Notes: generated by a model from the letters alone, not told the origin. A stretch of DNA of 64,000 nucleotides from Aphanothece hegewaldii CCALA 016 (GCF_003007785.1 NZ_PXOH01000015.1:53627-117626); one strand, 5' to 3'; positions 27,077-36,462 are shown, numbered from the stretch's first letter. Numbers and translations: made by a program.

Positions 27077-28471
27077 TTAAAATCCTTTATTAGTTGTTTT
27101 TTTACTAGATTTATTTTTGGATTTATCCTTATTAACTTCCATTACAGCATCTTGAAAGAGTGTATGTAAATGAATGGGAACACTCGCACTTTCTGGTAAT
27201 ACGGGTTCAATCGGCTTTTTAAATTCTTTCATTAAAGACTTTAAATCTATTTCTAAATCAAAATTTGGACTATTTAAAACTTTTTGTAAAAGTGATTCTA
27301 TTTGCTTAGAATACTGTGTAACAAGTTTTTCCCAGACAAAAAAACTAATTTCAGATGATTTTAAATATTCCATGACTAATCCTTCTGATTTTTTAACACT
27401 TTGCTCATCTTCTAATAAAAGTGATTTTTTAAACTCAGAATAGTTAGCTAAAAAGCTTTGTCCCCAACGCGGATGACTAAAAGCAGTAACTTGTTCAGCT
27501 TTTTTTAGATGTGGAGGTAATTCTAACTTAGGTTGTACCATTTTCGTGATTTTATTGCTATTTAATGCAGTTGCATCAACGCCCATTTCAGCAGCTATCG
27601 AATCTATTTCATCTGATGATATACCTGCTTCTTGTGCTAAATCTTGAATTGTTTTCGAGCCATCTAAACCCGATGCTTCTAGTTTTTCTTGTAGGTTAGC
27701 GTTTTGATATTCGGCAAACTTCTGATTCAATTGATAACCGGGTAAAGTAATTTCATCACTCCCAAAAAAGTTAATAAAATCCTGATGGGACTTTTCTACA
27801 GATTTCCAAGCTTGTTCTAATAAATCAGGTGCATCACTATACAAATGATTGCCATAATTTTGTTTAAAGTTTCCAATAGCAACCGCCAGTTTAGGTTTAC
27901 CGAGTCTTCCTAATGTTGTACAAGGACTAGAAAACATCCAATAATCATCTACAGGCGCAATTTGTGTCAGTAATATTTCGCCGATTTTATATCTTTTCAT
28001 GCTTTCTAAGATTTTGGGGTTATTGGGTTTGACGATATAATGTTTAGCGGTTGTCCAGTTCATCAACTCAAAACCATCATCCAAAATAGCAATAATTTCA
28101 AATAAACCGATAAAACTCTTATGCCAACGCTGTATAAGTTGTTGATCTTCTTGCGATAAATCTGTGTTATGTTCTATAAAAAGAGCAATCGGTGTTTTTT
28201 GACCAACTTTCCCTTCAAAAATAAAACGATCGACTAACAAATTCCGTTGATTCATTTCTTGTTGAGTTGCTGTAGCCATTTGTTCCGCGCTAAAAGTTTC
28301 TAGAGCAACAGCTAATTCCCCTTCTGCATCAAAAACAAAATCCGTTAGCGCTTCTTTAAGTTTTCCCGCTCTTAATAACATTGAGTCCATTAGACAAACC
28401 CTCTTAAACCTTTCCTTCGGTAGTCTAGCCAATTTAATCTCATGTAGTCTATCCCAAAAGAAAGAAGGCAA
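27077..28471 (-). CDS. Large hypothetical cytoplasmic protein
   Basis: A 464-residue soluble protein that I do not recognise. The N-terminal 200 residues are mixed alpha/beta with many aromatic residues; residues 255-300 form an acidic helical stretch (QDLAQEAGISSDEIDSIAAE) that reads like a small helix-turn-helix or UBA-like bundle; the C-terminus is Lys/Ser-rich and disordered (about 445-464). The start at 28471 gives MPSFFWDRLHE; an alternative ATG 27 codons downstream (MDSMLLRAGK) is possible. It is divergent from a TetR regulator 112 bp away. Confidence 0.6.
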   Translation of the reverse strand: MPSFFWDRLHEIKLARLPKERFKRVCLMDSMLLRAGKLKEALTDFVFDAEGELAVALETFSAEQMATATQQEMNQRNLLVDRFIFEGKVGQKTPIALFIEHNTDLSQEDQQLIQRWHKSFIGLFEIIAILDDGFELMNWTTAKHYIVKPNNPKILESMKRYKIGEILLTQIAPVDDYWMFSSPCTTLGRLGKPKLAVAIGNFKQNYGNHLYSDAPDLLEQAWKSVEKSHQDFINFFGSDEITLPGYQLNQKFAEYQNANLQEKLEASGLDGSKTIQDLAQEAGISSDEIDSIAAEMGVDATALNSNKITKMVQPKLELPPHLKKAEQVTAFSHPRWGQSFLANYSEFKKSLLLEDEQSVKKSEGLVMEYLKSSEISFFVWEKLVTQYSKQIESLLQKVLNSPNFDLEIDLKSLMKEFKKPIEPVLPESASVPIHLHTLFQDAVMEVNKDKSKNKSSKKTTNKGF

Positions 28472-28583
28472 TTTTTACCGCTTCATGATTTGAAATGTCA
28501 AGATTTAGGTAATCATTGGAATTAGATCAAGCAATCAATGTCATGATGGAAAATATCTTTATGGGTGTTCTTATCTAATCTCT

Positions 28584-29210
28584 ATGCAAAGTATTCATCA
28601 ACGAGGATCATCAGAAACCGGAAATGCAGAAGAAGCAACCCGTAAGCGTATTTTAAACGCCGCCTTGCGATTATTTGCGGCTAAGGGGTATGATGGCACA
28701 ACGACAAAAGACTTAGCAGCAGCAGCAAGTGTAGCTGAGGGAACACTTTTTAGGTATTTTCCCAACAAAAAAGCCATTTTAATTGACGTAGCAACGGCGG
28801 GCTGGGTTGATATATTAACCGATTTATTGACAGAATTAAGCGAAATGGGCAGTTATAAGGCAGTAGCTCAAGTCATGCGCCGTAGAATGCTACGAATGCG
28901 AGAAAATAAAGATTTATTACAAGTTTGTTTTGTGGAAGCGCAGCATCATCCAGAATTACGAGAACGGATACAAATAGAAGTGATTGAGAAAATGACAGAT
29001 GTAGCCGAAGCTTTTTTCCAAACGGCAATGGATAAAGGAATTTATCGTCAAACTAACCCGAAAATCGTCGCTCAAGTCTTTTTAGGAATGTTTGCGATCG
29101 CGGGTTTTTCTGATCAAACTATTTTACCCGATTCTTCTCCAGCATCTCTACAAGAAATGGCTGAAGGTATTGCCGATATTTTTCTTAATGGAGTTTTAGT
29201 CAAAGAATAA
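28584..29210 (+). CDS. TetR/AcrR-family transcriptional regulator
   Basis: The 208 residues start with a complete TetR helix-turn-helix (RILNAALRLFAAKGYDGTTTKDLA through VAEGTLFRYFPNKKAIL, about 23-68), followed by an all-helical ligand-binding domain with TetR_C-type length. The effector and targets are unknown. The neighbours (a hypothetical gene upstream in divergent orientation, a WD40 gene 77 bp downstream) are candidate targets only by position. Confidence 0.88.
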   Translation: MQSIHQRGSSETGNAEEATRKRILNAALRLFAAKGYDGTTTKDLAAAASVAEGTLFRYFPNKKAILIDVATAGWVDILTDLLTELSEMGSYKAVAQVMRRRMLRMRENKDLLQVCFVEAQHHPELRERIQIEVIEKMTDVAEAFFQTAMDKGIYRQTNPKIVAQVFLGMFAIAGFSDQTILPDSSPASLQEMAEGIADIFLNGVLVKE

Positions 29211-29287
29211 CTCGAAAAACTTGGCAAAAGGAACCTAATAAAGATAAGATCAAACCCAAAATCTGTTCTAGGATCGGCTGTTGGCTT

Positions 29288-30412
29288 ATGAGGTTCATCG
29301 ACTCAACACATAAAAACGCTTTGATGTTAACTGGAATAGCATCGCTATTAATCATCTTTGGGAATCATCACATCGTTAAAGCGCAACTTCCCCCCAGCCC
29401 ACCAAAACCCGAACCTCAGTACAGCCCGACGAATGAACAACCAAAAGAAATTTTACAGACAAATCCTGAGCAATGGCAATCAGTTGATTTAGTGCGAATT
29501 GTTGGAAATCAAGAAGGAACCATTAATACTCTGCTATTTTCTCCCGATAATCGCTATATTATGGGCGGAGGATATCGCAATCAACCCAATTTAAAAATCT
29601 GGGATCTCAGTAATGACAGAAGACAATCAAATATACGAGCGCAACGTAGAGGAATACAAGCTCTTGCCATTAATTCTACTGGAGAAACTTTAGTTAGTGG
29701 GGGAGAAGATGGCGGAATCAATTTCTGGAATTGGAAGAATGGAGATTATATCGGAATTGCTGTCGATCATCGCACTCATATCATGGATTTAGCAATCTCT
29801 CCAGATGGTCAAATTTTGGTTAGTGCGGCTTTAGATGGGATTAAAGTTTGGAGTTTATGCGATCGTCGTCCCTTATATACTTTAACTCGAATTGGTGAGC
29901 CAGCCTATGCTCTAAGTATGAACCCAAATGGCACAACTCTAGCCAGTGGTGATGGGGAAGGAAAAATTAAATTTTGGGATATCAGACAAGGGGTTTTTCT
30001 TTCAGAGTTTGTCGCTCATAAGGAAGCTATTACAGGAATTATTTACACTCCCGATGGTACAAGATTAATTACGAGTAGCGCAGATCGTACCGTTAAAGTT
30101 TGGGATGTTCAGAGTCAACGCTTGTTATATACTTTCATTGGACATTCAGCCCAAATTAGATCCATCGCCTTACATCCTAATGGAGAAGTCCTCGCCAGTG
30201 CCAGTAACGATGGTGTAAGACTTTGGGATGTCGTGACAGGAGAAACTCTCGGATGGCCAGAAAAATGTCGAGATTGGGTGGAAAGTGTCGCTTTTAGTCC
30301 CAATGGGCGTTATTTAGCTACAGGTGGCTATGATTTCCAAGTCCGTTTGTGGCAACCTACTGCATTAAGTCCCCAAACTTCCCCTAATAATCTACAAACA
30401 AAAAAATATTGA
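29288..30412 (+). CDS. Secreted WD40 beta-propeller protein
   Basis: The 374-residue protein has a signal peptide or anchor (about residues 1-32, ending near IVKA) and a proline-rich linker, then about seven WD40 repeats from residue 70 to 365, seen as recurring units such as LKIWDLS, FWDIRQG, VKVWDVQS and VRLWQPT. It is probably a periplasmic interaction platform. The stop codon TGA at 30410-30412 falls on the TTGAC that starts a TnpB transposon end, so its C-terminus may have been altered by the insertion. Confidence 0.85.
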   Translation: MRFIDSTHKNALMLTGIASLLIIFGNHHIVKAQLPPSPPKPEPQYSPTNEQPKEILQTNPEQWQSVDLVRIVGNQEGTINTLLFSPDNRYIMGGGYRNQPNLKIWDLSNDRRQSNIRAQRRGIQALAINSTGETLVSGGEDGGINFWNWKNGDYIGIAVDHRTHIMDLAISPDGQILVSAALDGIKVWSLCDRRPLYTLTRIGEPAYALSMNPNGTTLASGDGEGKIKFWDIRQGVFLSEFVAHKEAITGIIYTPDGTRLITSSADRTVKVWDVQSQRLLYTFIGHSAQIRSIALHPNGEVLASASNDGVRLWDVVTGETLGWPEKCRDWVESVAFSPNGRYLATGGYDFQVRLWQPTALSPQTSPNNLQTKKY

Positions 30413-30570
30413 CATACTCCCACCGTCAAGCTCCTATGTCGCTATGACGGGGGATTCTCTCCACATCACTGTTAGAAATTCCTGCTTCAACGAGACGGCT
30501 TAAATTCTCAATGTCTCCATTGAAAACCCAGAGGTCGGACTCTCGACAGGCGTTTGGGTCGGTTTGCGGA
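30409..30570 (-). ncRNA. Candidate reRNA (omega RNA) of the first TnpB
   Basis: In TnpB systems the guide RNA scaffold comes from the 3' end of tnpB and the right end of the element, with the guide taken from the flanking DNA. Here that region holds the G-C-rich hairpin at about 30429-30466 and overlaps the last codons of tnpB. The guide would read into the WD40 gene's 3' end on the minus strand. Extent is inferred from family knowledge, not from a defined 5' end. Confidence 0.4.
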
Positions 30571-31718
30571 TGCCCTCCGCTACCGTTGAGATATGCTCCC
30601 AATTGCTGCAACCCTTTTGATAAAATATTTCGCGCTGCATTATGATCTCTATCCAAGACCGTTTTACAACTAGGGCATTGATGTGTCCTAGTGCTTAAAG
30701 TCTTTTCGACTTTTGCCCCACATACTGAACAATCAATAGTCGTGAAATGCGGTGCTACAGCAATACAAGTTATCTTGTGAATCTTGGCAAAGTAGTTAAC
30801 CCATTGGGTGAATTGATACCAAGAAGCGTCACTTATACTTTTAGAAAGTTTATGGTTTTTGACCATATTTGATACTTTCAAAGCCTCATAGACTACCAGA
30901 TCGTGAGATTGGACTAACGCCAAAGCATCTTTAATTGCTCTGTCTTTACGTTGTCTTGAAACTTTTAAGTGTAGTTTGGCCACTTTTCGTCTTTGTTTGT
31001 GATAATTTTCCGACTGTTTCTGGCCTTTTTTAAAACGTTTAGATAGTCGTCTTTGCGCTTTCTTTAAGCGTTTCTCTGACTTTCTAAAATAACGGGGGTT
31101 TTCAACCGTATTTCCGTTGGATTCTGTTAAAAATTCTTTCAACCCCAAGTCTATCCCCGTTATATTTCCCGTGAATTCGTGTTTCTCTTCTCGTTCGTAG
31201 TCAATCAAAAACTGGCAATAATAACCATCAGCGCGTCTCACTACTCGGACTCGCTTAATTTGCTGTTCCGAGTAATAGACAAGCGTCTTTTGGCTACACC
31301 AAAGGTCAAATGTTCCCGCTTTGAATCCATCAATAAAAGTGATTTTCCTTCTATCATTGGATAGTTTGTATCCCGTCAATTTATATTCAACGGAACGACT
31401 ATGCTTTTTGAATTTAGGGAATCCCTTCTTTTTGATAGCAGGGTTACGGCAATTAGCATAAAACTTTGATATGGCTTGCCATGCTCTATCTGCACTTGAT
31501 TGACGAGCTTGGGAGTTTAACTTATTTGTCCAAGGGGTTGTCTTGTCGGCAGCCAAAACAGAACATAGTTTTTGAAGATCATTTCTTGTGGTTCCTTTAT
31601 TTTCCATCCAAAACTTAACGCATTTATTTCTAATAAACTGTGCTGTTCGGATAGCATCATCAAGTTTAGAGTATTGATCTTTAGTTCCGTTTTTTAATTT
31701 AGCTTCGACAACTAACAT
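30426..31718 (-). CDS. tnpB: TnpB RNA-guided endonuclease, IS200/IS605 family
   Basis: The 430 residues carry a full set of RuvC catalytic residues: Asp in GIDLGLKEFL, Glu in LVVYEALKVSN, and Asp in LDRDHNAARNI. The zinc finger pairs are CSVCG and CPSC. The N-terminal OrfB helix-turn-helix region (AQFIRNKCVKFW) is intact. TnpB cuts DNA next to a target-adjacent motif under guidance of reRNA. The last approximately 25 residues (VEAGISNSDVERIPRH and beyond) are encoded by the right-end RNA hairpin region. Confidence 0.93.
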   Translation of the reverse strand: MLVVEAKLKNGTKDQYSKLDDAIRTAQFIRNKCVKFWMENKGTTRNDLQKLCSVLAADKTTPWTNKLNSQARQSSADRAWQAISKFYANCRNPAIKKKGFPKFKKHSRSVEYKLTGYKLSNDRRKITFIDGFKAGTFDLWCSQKTLVYYSEQQIKRVRVVRRADGYYCQFLIDYEREEKHEFTGNITGIDLGLKEFLTESNGNTVENPRYFRKSEKRLKKAQRRLSKRFKKGQKQSENYHKQRRKVAKLHLKVSRQRKDRAIKDALALVQSHDLVVYEALKVSNMVKNHKLSKSISDASWYQFTQWVNYFAKIHKITCIAVAPHFTTIDCSVCGAKVEKTLSTRTHQCPSCKTVLDRDHNAARNILSKGLQQLGAYLNGSGGHPQTDPNACRESDLWVFNGDIENLSRLVEAGISNSDVERIPRHSDIGA

Positions 31719-31867
31719 TTAAATATCCTCGACCTTTGGACTATTTTAGTTTCTCATACTTTACCCGTTATTGGTAGAATTAAACTATTGTGCTACGCTG
31801 TTTATATATTGGTTGCCATTCATGAGGTCGCGTCATCGGAACCTGCGTCCGATGCTTGAGCGAACGT

Positions 31868-31914
31868 CCCCCGCTAATTTGGGTGAGCGTTTTGCCCTTA
31901 AAATTTAGCGGGGG
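31868..31914. repeat. Left-end hairpin of the first TnpB element
   Basis: CCCCCGCTAATTT at 31868-31880 pairs with AAATTTAGCGGGGG at 31901-31914 (one bulged T). This is the subterminal hairpin recognised by TnpA in IS200/IS605 elements. Confidence 0.7.
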
Positions 31915-31968
31915 CAATAAGAGCAACATTCTTGGTAAACTGTTACCATAAGCTTAAAAAAAAACGCG

Positions 31969-32142
31969 ATGACGACTCATTTTATTACCGCAGAAATCGA
32001 TCTCCAAGAAAACCCCCTCAAACTTCAGCAAGAAATCGAAGCTGAACTTCAAAAACAAGGTAAACCGCTACGTTGGGCTATTACCAAAGTAGATCGAGAA
32101 ACCGAAACTGTACAAGTCGAAGCGATCGTAACAAAAGAGTGA
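31969..32142 (+). CDS. Small conserved-looking protein, coupled to the DUF3326 gene
   Basis: A 57-codon frame, MTTHFITAEIDLQEN through VQVEAIVTKE, with normal cyanobacterial codon use and a HIP1-like site at its end. Its TGA overlaps the GTG start of the next gene by 4 bp (GTGA), which indicates translational coupling. The pattern of alternating hydrophobic residues suggests a small beta-alpha fold. Function unknown. Confidence 0.7.
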   Translation: MTTHFITAEIDLQENPLKLQQEIEAELQKQGKPLRWAITKVDRETETVQVEAIVTKE

Positions 32143-33185
32143 AACGCCCTTACACCGTCGTTTTAATTGTACCTACGGGAATTGGTGCTAGTATCGGTGG
32201 CTATGCGGGTGATGCTTTACCCGTCGCCCGTGCGATCGCCCAAACTTGCGATAATTTAATCACTCATCCCAATGTTTTAAATGGCGCACAATTGTACTGG
32301 CCAATCCCTAACGCTTATTATGTCGAAGGATACGGTTTAGATCAATTTGCAAAAGGACTTTGGGGCTTACAAAATGTTCATCAAAACCGCATCGGCTTAA
32401 TTTTAGATCGCGCCATTGAGCCAGAATTGAGGCTTAGACACCTGCAAGCCGCCGATGGTTCACGGGCTACATTAGGTCTGTCTTTGACCGATTATATGGT
32501 CACTGATGCCCCACTGGAAGTAGAATTAAGAACCTCTGCATCTGGAGCAAGTTGGGGAACCATCGGCAACCCAGACAGTTTACTGAGAGCCGCCGAAAAG
32601 CTGATCCAACAAGCCCAAGCCGAAGCTATTGCGATCGTTGCGCGTTTCCCCGATGATCCTGATAGTCTAGCTTTAGAAAATTATCGACATGGAAAAGGTG
32701 TCGATCCTCTTGCGGGTGCAGAAGCTGTCATCTCTCACTTAATCGTCAGACAATTCAGTATTCCTGCCGCCCACGCCCCGGCTTTATCTCCCCTTCCTAT
32801 AGATCCCGCGCTTTCCCCAAAATCGGCAGCCGAAGAAATAGGTTATACTTTCTTACCCTGTGTTTTAGTCGGTTTAAGTCGTGCGCCTCAATTTGTTACC
32901 CAAAATACCATAGAAAGTATTTGGGCGGATCAAGTCGATGCTGTAATTATTCCTGAAAGTGCTTGCGGTGGTAGTGGGATCATCAGTTTTAGTCAACAAA
33001 AAAGTCTAATTATTGCCGTAGAAAATAATCAAACCCAAATGCAAGTTTCACCCGAACCCATAGGGATCAAAGCAATTAAGGTAAACTCTTATATAGAGGC
33101 ACTTGGTCTTTTAGTCGCCCATCGTGCGGGTATTAGTTTCGAGTCACTCAATCCCTCTATATCCTCTCTTCGTTGTTTAGCCTAA
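32139..33185 (+). CDS. DUF3326-family protein
   Basis: The 348 residues (starting at GTG 32139, KRPYTVVLIVPTGIGASIGG) match the DUF3326 family of cyanobacteria and plants, with GYAGDALPVAR, ASGASWGTIGNPDSL and IIPESACGGSGI as recognisable segments. A longer reading from ATG 32073 would overlap most of the upstream ORF in another frame and gives an arginine-rich, unlikely N-terminus. No enzymatic role is established; the Gly-rich loops suggest nucleotide or cofactor binding. Confidence 0.85.
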   Translation: MKRPYTVVLIVPTGIGASIGGYAGDALPVARAIAQTCDNLITHPNVLNGAQLYWPIPNAYYVEGYGLDQFAKGLWGLQNVHQNRIGLILDRAIEPELRLRHLQAADGSRATLGLSLTDYMVTDAPLEVELRTSASGASWGTIGNPDSLLRAAEKLIQQAQAEAIAIVARFPDDPDSLALENYRHGKGVDPLAGAEAVISHLIVRQFSIPAAHAPALSPLPIDPALSPKSAAEEIGYTFLPCVLVGLSRAPQFVTQNTIESIWADQVDAVIIPESACGGSGIISFSQQKSLIIAVENNQTQMQVSPEPIGIKAIKVNSYIEALGLLVAHRAGISFESLNPSISSLRCLA

Positions 33186-33187
33186 TT

Positions 33188-33781
33188 GTGAGTAGTTCTG
33201 ACAATCCCGAATTTGAACCCTTAACCCGTAAACAAATTCTCATTATTATGGGAGTTACGGCGGTTATTTTATTACTGGTAGCCCGTATCTGGCAATATTT
33301 CGGCTCAATAAAGATTCTTGATGTTCAATTTTCTTTACAAGCTGTCTGGCTGAGTTTAGCTCTTGCTTTTGGCATTAGTTTAGGAAGTGGTTTGATGTAT
33401 CGAATTTGGCCCGCTTATCGCCAGAGTGCTGATACTTATTTAGAATTAGTAATTAAGCCGTTAGTTTGGCCCGATTTAATTTGGTTAGGACTTTTACCTG
33501 GGTTAAGTGAAGAATTACTCTTTCGGGGAGTTATGTTACCCGCGTTAGGACTTGATTTAACGGCGGTTATTGTATCAAGTTGTTTATTTGGTATTCTACA
33601 TTTTAGCGGTTCTCAACAATGGCCATATGTCTTGTGGGCGACGGTGGTCGGTCTGGTTTTAGGTTATAGTGCAATGGTCACAGGTAATTTATTAGTGCCG
33701 ACTTTAGCCCATATTGTGACGAATTTAGTGGCGAGTTATTTATGGAAAGCGCGACAATCTTTGAATCCTCCTTCTTTGTAA
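33188..33781 (+). CDS. CPBP-family intramembrane metalloprotease (CAAX/Abi type)
   Basis: A 197-residue membrane protein (GTG start at 33188; a TTG at 33173 would overlap the previous gene). Six or so hydrophobic helices surround the three family motifs: EELLFRG (glutamate pair and Arg), FGILHF (histidine) and AHIVTN (histidine and Asn). Known members process prenylated peptides or confer bacteriocin immunity; in cyanobacteria most are uncharacterised. It starts right after the DUF3326 stop and is likely in that operon. Confidence 0.88.
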   Translation: MSSSDNPEFEPLTRKQILIIMGVTAVILLLVARIWQYFGSIKILDVQFSLQAVWLSLALAFGISLGSGLMYRIWPAYRQSADTYLELVIKPLVWPDLIWLGLLPGLSEELLFRGVMLPALGLDLTAVIVSSCLFGILHFSGSQQWPYVLWATVVGLVLGYSAMVTGNLLVPTLAHIVTNLVASYLWKARQSLNPPSL

Positions 33782-33800
33782 TTTTGTTGGAAATTAATCT

Positions 33801-34247
33801 ATGAAAATTGAATTTAGAGAATTTAATCCTTTTGATCTGTGGATTTGGTTAGAATTTGAGACAACCCCTTCTGGGATGGAACAGCAGTATATAGAAGAGG
33901 TTTTTGATTCTTGGTTTTATCTGGGAAAATTGGGCGCTTTTAATGCTGAAAATCTCCAAGTACAAGACACGGGAATTGATATTAGTTACATGAACTATGA
34001 TACAGATTCAGCAGAAAATGTTCTAATGTCTCCCATGCACAATATGTCTGATTTTGAATATCAGGAAAGTTGGGGGCGCTGTTGGTTCGATTTAGGAACG
34101 AGTGATTTAATTGCGATCGATATTTTAATCAATGCACTAAATCAACTGAGTAAGGAATTTGTCACCATTAAGCGTATGATTGTTGGTGGAGAAAATGAAA
34201 ATTGGCCTGTGGTTCGACGCAATCAGGATTTGTTTATCGAAAATTAA
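33801..34247 (+). CDS. DUF3531-family protein
   Basis: The 148-residue protein has the conserved opening of this cyanobacterial and plastid family: KIEFREFNPFDLWIWLEFE, then YIEEVFDSWFYLGKLGAFNAENLQVQ and SWGRCWFDLGTSD. Acidic and aromatic-rich, soluble. Function unknown. It follows the CPBP gene by 19 bp and probably ends the operon that starts at 31969. Confidence 0.85.
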   Translation: MKIEFREFNPFDLWIWLEFETTPSGMEQQYIEEVFDSWFYLGKLGAFNAENLQVQDTGIDISYMNYDTDSAENVLMSPMHNMSDFEYQESWGRCWFDLGTSDLIAIDILINALNQLSKEFVTIKRMIVGGENENWPVVRRNQDLFIEN

Positions 34248-34248
34248 G

Positions 34249-35442
34249 TTAGGATAAATTATCTCGTTGGGTTTTGATCCATTTGTTTTCAGGACGAATG
34301 AGAAAAGCAAAATAAAGGGGAATTTTCCAGACTAAATAAAAAGGAATACTCAGTAACGCTTTTTTTTCAATCATCGGACGACCAAAACGATACCAAGCCA
34401 TTAATATAGCAACAAAGAGTAATAATCCCGCCAAAATAATTAAGAAAACTGGTAGCCAAATTCCGCTTATTATTCCTGCTAATAATCCGATGATAATTGC
34501 TATTCCCCAAAGCAGGACTAAAAACGATAGTGGGGGTACGCCCAATTCTAACGCTAAACTTAATAAATCTAAACGTTTTTGGCTAATAGCTGCTTTTAGT
34601 AAACGAGGAACTTGTGTTAGAAGTGTGTTTAAGTGTCCATGTTCCCATCGCGTTCGTTGAGTTTTGGCGATTTGTTCAACACTGGGAAATGTACCCGTTA
34701 CTTTAGCATTGGGACAGAATAAAGCGGGATATCCAGCGATCGCTAAATCTACACCCAACTGCATATCTTCAACAATATTGCCACTATTAAGCGAGACTTG
34801 CTGTAAGATAGACCAAGGAATCGCCATTCCTGTACCGCAAAGCAGACAAGGTAAGCCTAAACGCGATAATCCAGTTGATCTAACTCGATTTTTGACTAAA
34901 AACGCTAAAGCTGATATTGTCTCTTTCGCGCTTGGATTACTCGGTGGTTCTAATAAATCGATTCCTTGTACTGGACGACCCGACGCATAGCACATATTAG
35001 CTAATTCGTCAATAGAATTTGTCGCCGTAATCATATCCGCATCGATGACGATCACGACATCTGGGGGATCAGCTTTGAGAAATTGTAGAGCATAATCTAA
35101 AGCGTAACCTTTGCCCCGTTGTTCTAAATTTTGTCTTTCGATGACTGTAACGCCTAACTGACGTGCCAGATCAGCCGTTTGATCGATGCAGTTATCAGCA
35201 ATGACAACTAAACGATCGCTTTTTTGCAGTTGAGGTAACAAATTCGTGATAGTCTTTTCGATCACCGTTGCCTCATTATGAGCCGGCATTAAAACCGCTA
35301 CAGTTGCGGAGCGTTTTTCTGTGGCACTTGCCTCATGATGAGCAGGTAAGCAAGCGGCTAAACATTCAATAAACAATACTAGACAAGGAATGAAGAGTAA
35401 TAGTGCCATTCCCCAAAGCAGTAGCATTAATATTACAGTCAT
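34249..35442 (-). CDS. Membrane glycosyltransferase, family 2
   Basis: The 397 residues have an N-terminal transmembrane helix (about 2-28), a GT-A domain with VLMPAHNEATVIEKTI (about 50-65) and the metal-binding DxD motif in VIVIDADM (about 132-139), the acceptor-site EDMQLGVDLA and TRWEHGH (a QxxRW-like element, here QRTRWEHGH), and three C-terminal transmembrane helices. This is a processive or membrane-anchored GT2 of the cellulose-synthase-like fold; acceptor and sugar are unknown. Its stop is 1 bp from that of the convergent DUF3531 gene. Confidence 0.9.
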   Translation of the reverse strand: MTVILMLLLWGMALLLFIPCLVLFIECLAACLPAHHEASATEKRSATVAVLMPAHNEATVIEKTITNLLPQLQKSDRLVVIADNCIDQTADLARQLGVTVIERQNLEQRGKGYALDYALQFLKADPPDVVIVIDADMITATNSIDELANMCYASGRPVQGIDLLEPPSNPSAKETISALAFLVKNRVRSTGLSRLGLPCLLCGTGMAIPWSILQQVSLNSGNIVEDMQLGVDLAIAGYPALFCPNAKVTGTFPSVEQIAKTQRTRWEHGHLNTLLTQVPRLLKAAISQKRLDLLSLALELGVPPLSFLVLLWGIAIIIGLLAGIISGIWLPVFLIILAGLLLFVAILMAWYRFGRPMIEKKALLSIPFYLVWKIPLYFAFLIRPENKWIKTQRDNLS

Positions 35443-35620
35443 AAAATCTGTGTATTGAACTCGGATTACTCATTTTTATCATACCGAGCCGCGATCGTCT
35501 TTTTCTTTGAAGCATATTTTTATTATTTTGTCAATATATAAATTATCCCAAATCCAAATAAATCCTACAGTCCCTCATATATCACGTCTCTACAAAATAA
35601 TTGTAGGGGTTTAAAATTGA

Positions 35621-36388
35621 ATGAATTCTCTTTATAGCAATAAAAATTTTATGTATGTTGACACCCAACAAATAAAAATCAAAAATGGAGATTTAGCGAT
35701 CGATGCTTATCTCGCCATGCCACAACAACAGGGTATATTTCCCGCTATTATTGTGGTGCAGGAAATTTTCGGTGTAAATGATCATATTCGAGATGTCACC
35801 AGAAGAATAGCACAAGAGGGATATATTGCGATTTCCCCTGCCATTTATCAACGTATTGCCCCTGGTTTTGAGACAGGATATACACCCGAAAGCGTGACAA
35901 TTGGTAGAGAGTATAAAAGTAAAACCAAAGCTGATGAATTACTGAGCGACATTCAAGCCACAATTGACTATCTTTATACCTTACCCCAAGTCCAAAAACA
36001 AGGAGTCGGAAGCGTCGGGTTTTGTTTCGGGGGTCATGTGGTATATTTAATTTCTATCCTAAACCAAATCAAAGCTACAGCCTCATTTTATGGCGCAGGA
36101 ATTACTACAGGAACACCTGGAAACGGAAAACCGACAATTTCTAGAACTCCAGACATCAAAGGAACCATGTATGCTTTTTTTGGGATGCAAGATGCTAGTA
36201 TTCCCCTAGAACAAGTTGATCAGATCGAAGCAGAATTACAAAAATATCACATACCTCATCAGATTTTCCGATACCCCCAAGCAGATCATGGCTTTTTCTG
36301 TGACCAAAGAGTAAGTTACAATGCAATAGCCGCCCAAGATGCTTGGTATCATGTGCTAGAGTTGTTTAAGACAACTTTAAAAAATTAG
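35621..36388 (+). CDS. Dienelactone hydrolase-family protein
   Basis: The 255-residue alpha/beta hydrolase has the cysteine nucleophile in VGFCFGGHV, the aspartate in GMQDASIPLEQ and the histidine in QADHGFFCD, the dienelactone hydrolase triad. The family ranges from carboxymethylenebutenolidase to broad esterases; the substrate is not known. The start may be ATG 35651 (MYVDTQQIKI), since the first ten residues do not look conserved. Confidence 0.87.
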   Translation: MNSLYSNKNFMYVDTQQIKIKNGDLAIDAYLAMPQQQGIFPAIIVVQEIFGVNDHIRDVTRRIAQEGYIAISPAIYQRIAPGFETGYTPESVTIGREYKSKTKADELLSDIQATIDYLYTLPQVQKQGVGSVGFCFGGHVVYLISILNQIKATASFYGAGITTGTPGNGKPTISRTPDIKGTMYAFFGMQDASIPLEQVDQIEAELQKYHIPHQIFRYPQADHGFFCDQRVSYNAIAAQDAWYHVLELFKTTLKN

Positions 36389-36462
36389 TGGGTGACGCTC
36401 AGAGGTAATTAGACGTACACTGGAAACGAACCCCAATTGAAACGTTTAGGATTTTTGTAATC

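Larger units (their letters stand above)
30409..31918 (-). mobile_element. IS200/IS605-type element carrying only tnpB
   Basis: The element runs on the minus strand. Its right end (low coordinates) has a hairpin CCCCCGTCA / TGACGGTGGG and the terminal GTATGTCAA; its left end has a hairpin CCCCCGCTAATTT / AAATTTAGCGGGGG at 31868-31914. There are no long terminal inverted repeats and no target duplication is evident, as expected for this class. No tnpA is present, so movement would need a transposase in trans. The left boundary is approximate. Confidence 0.7.
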
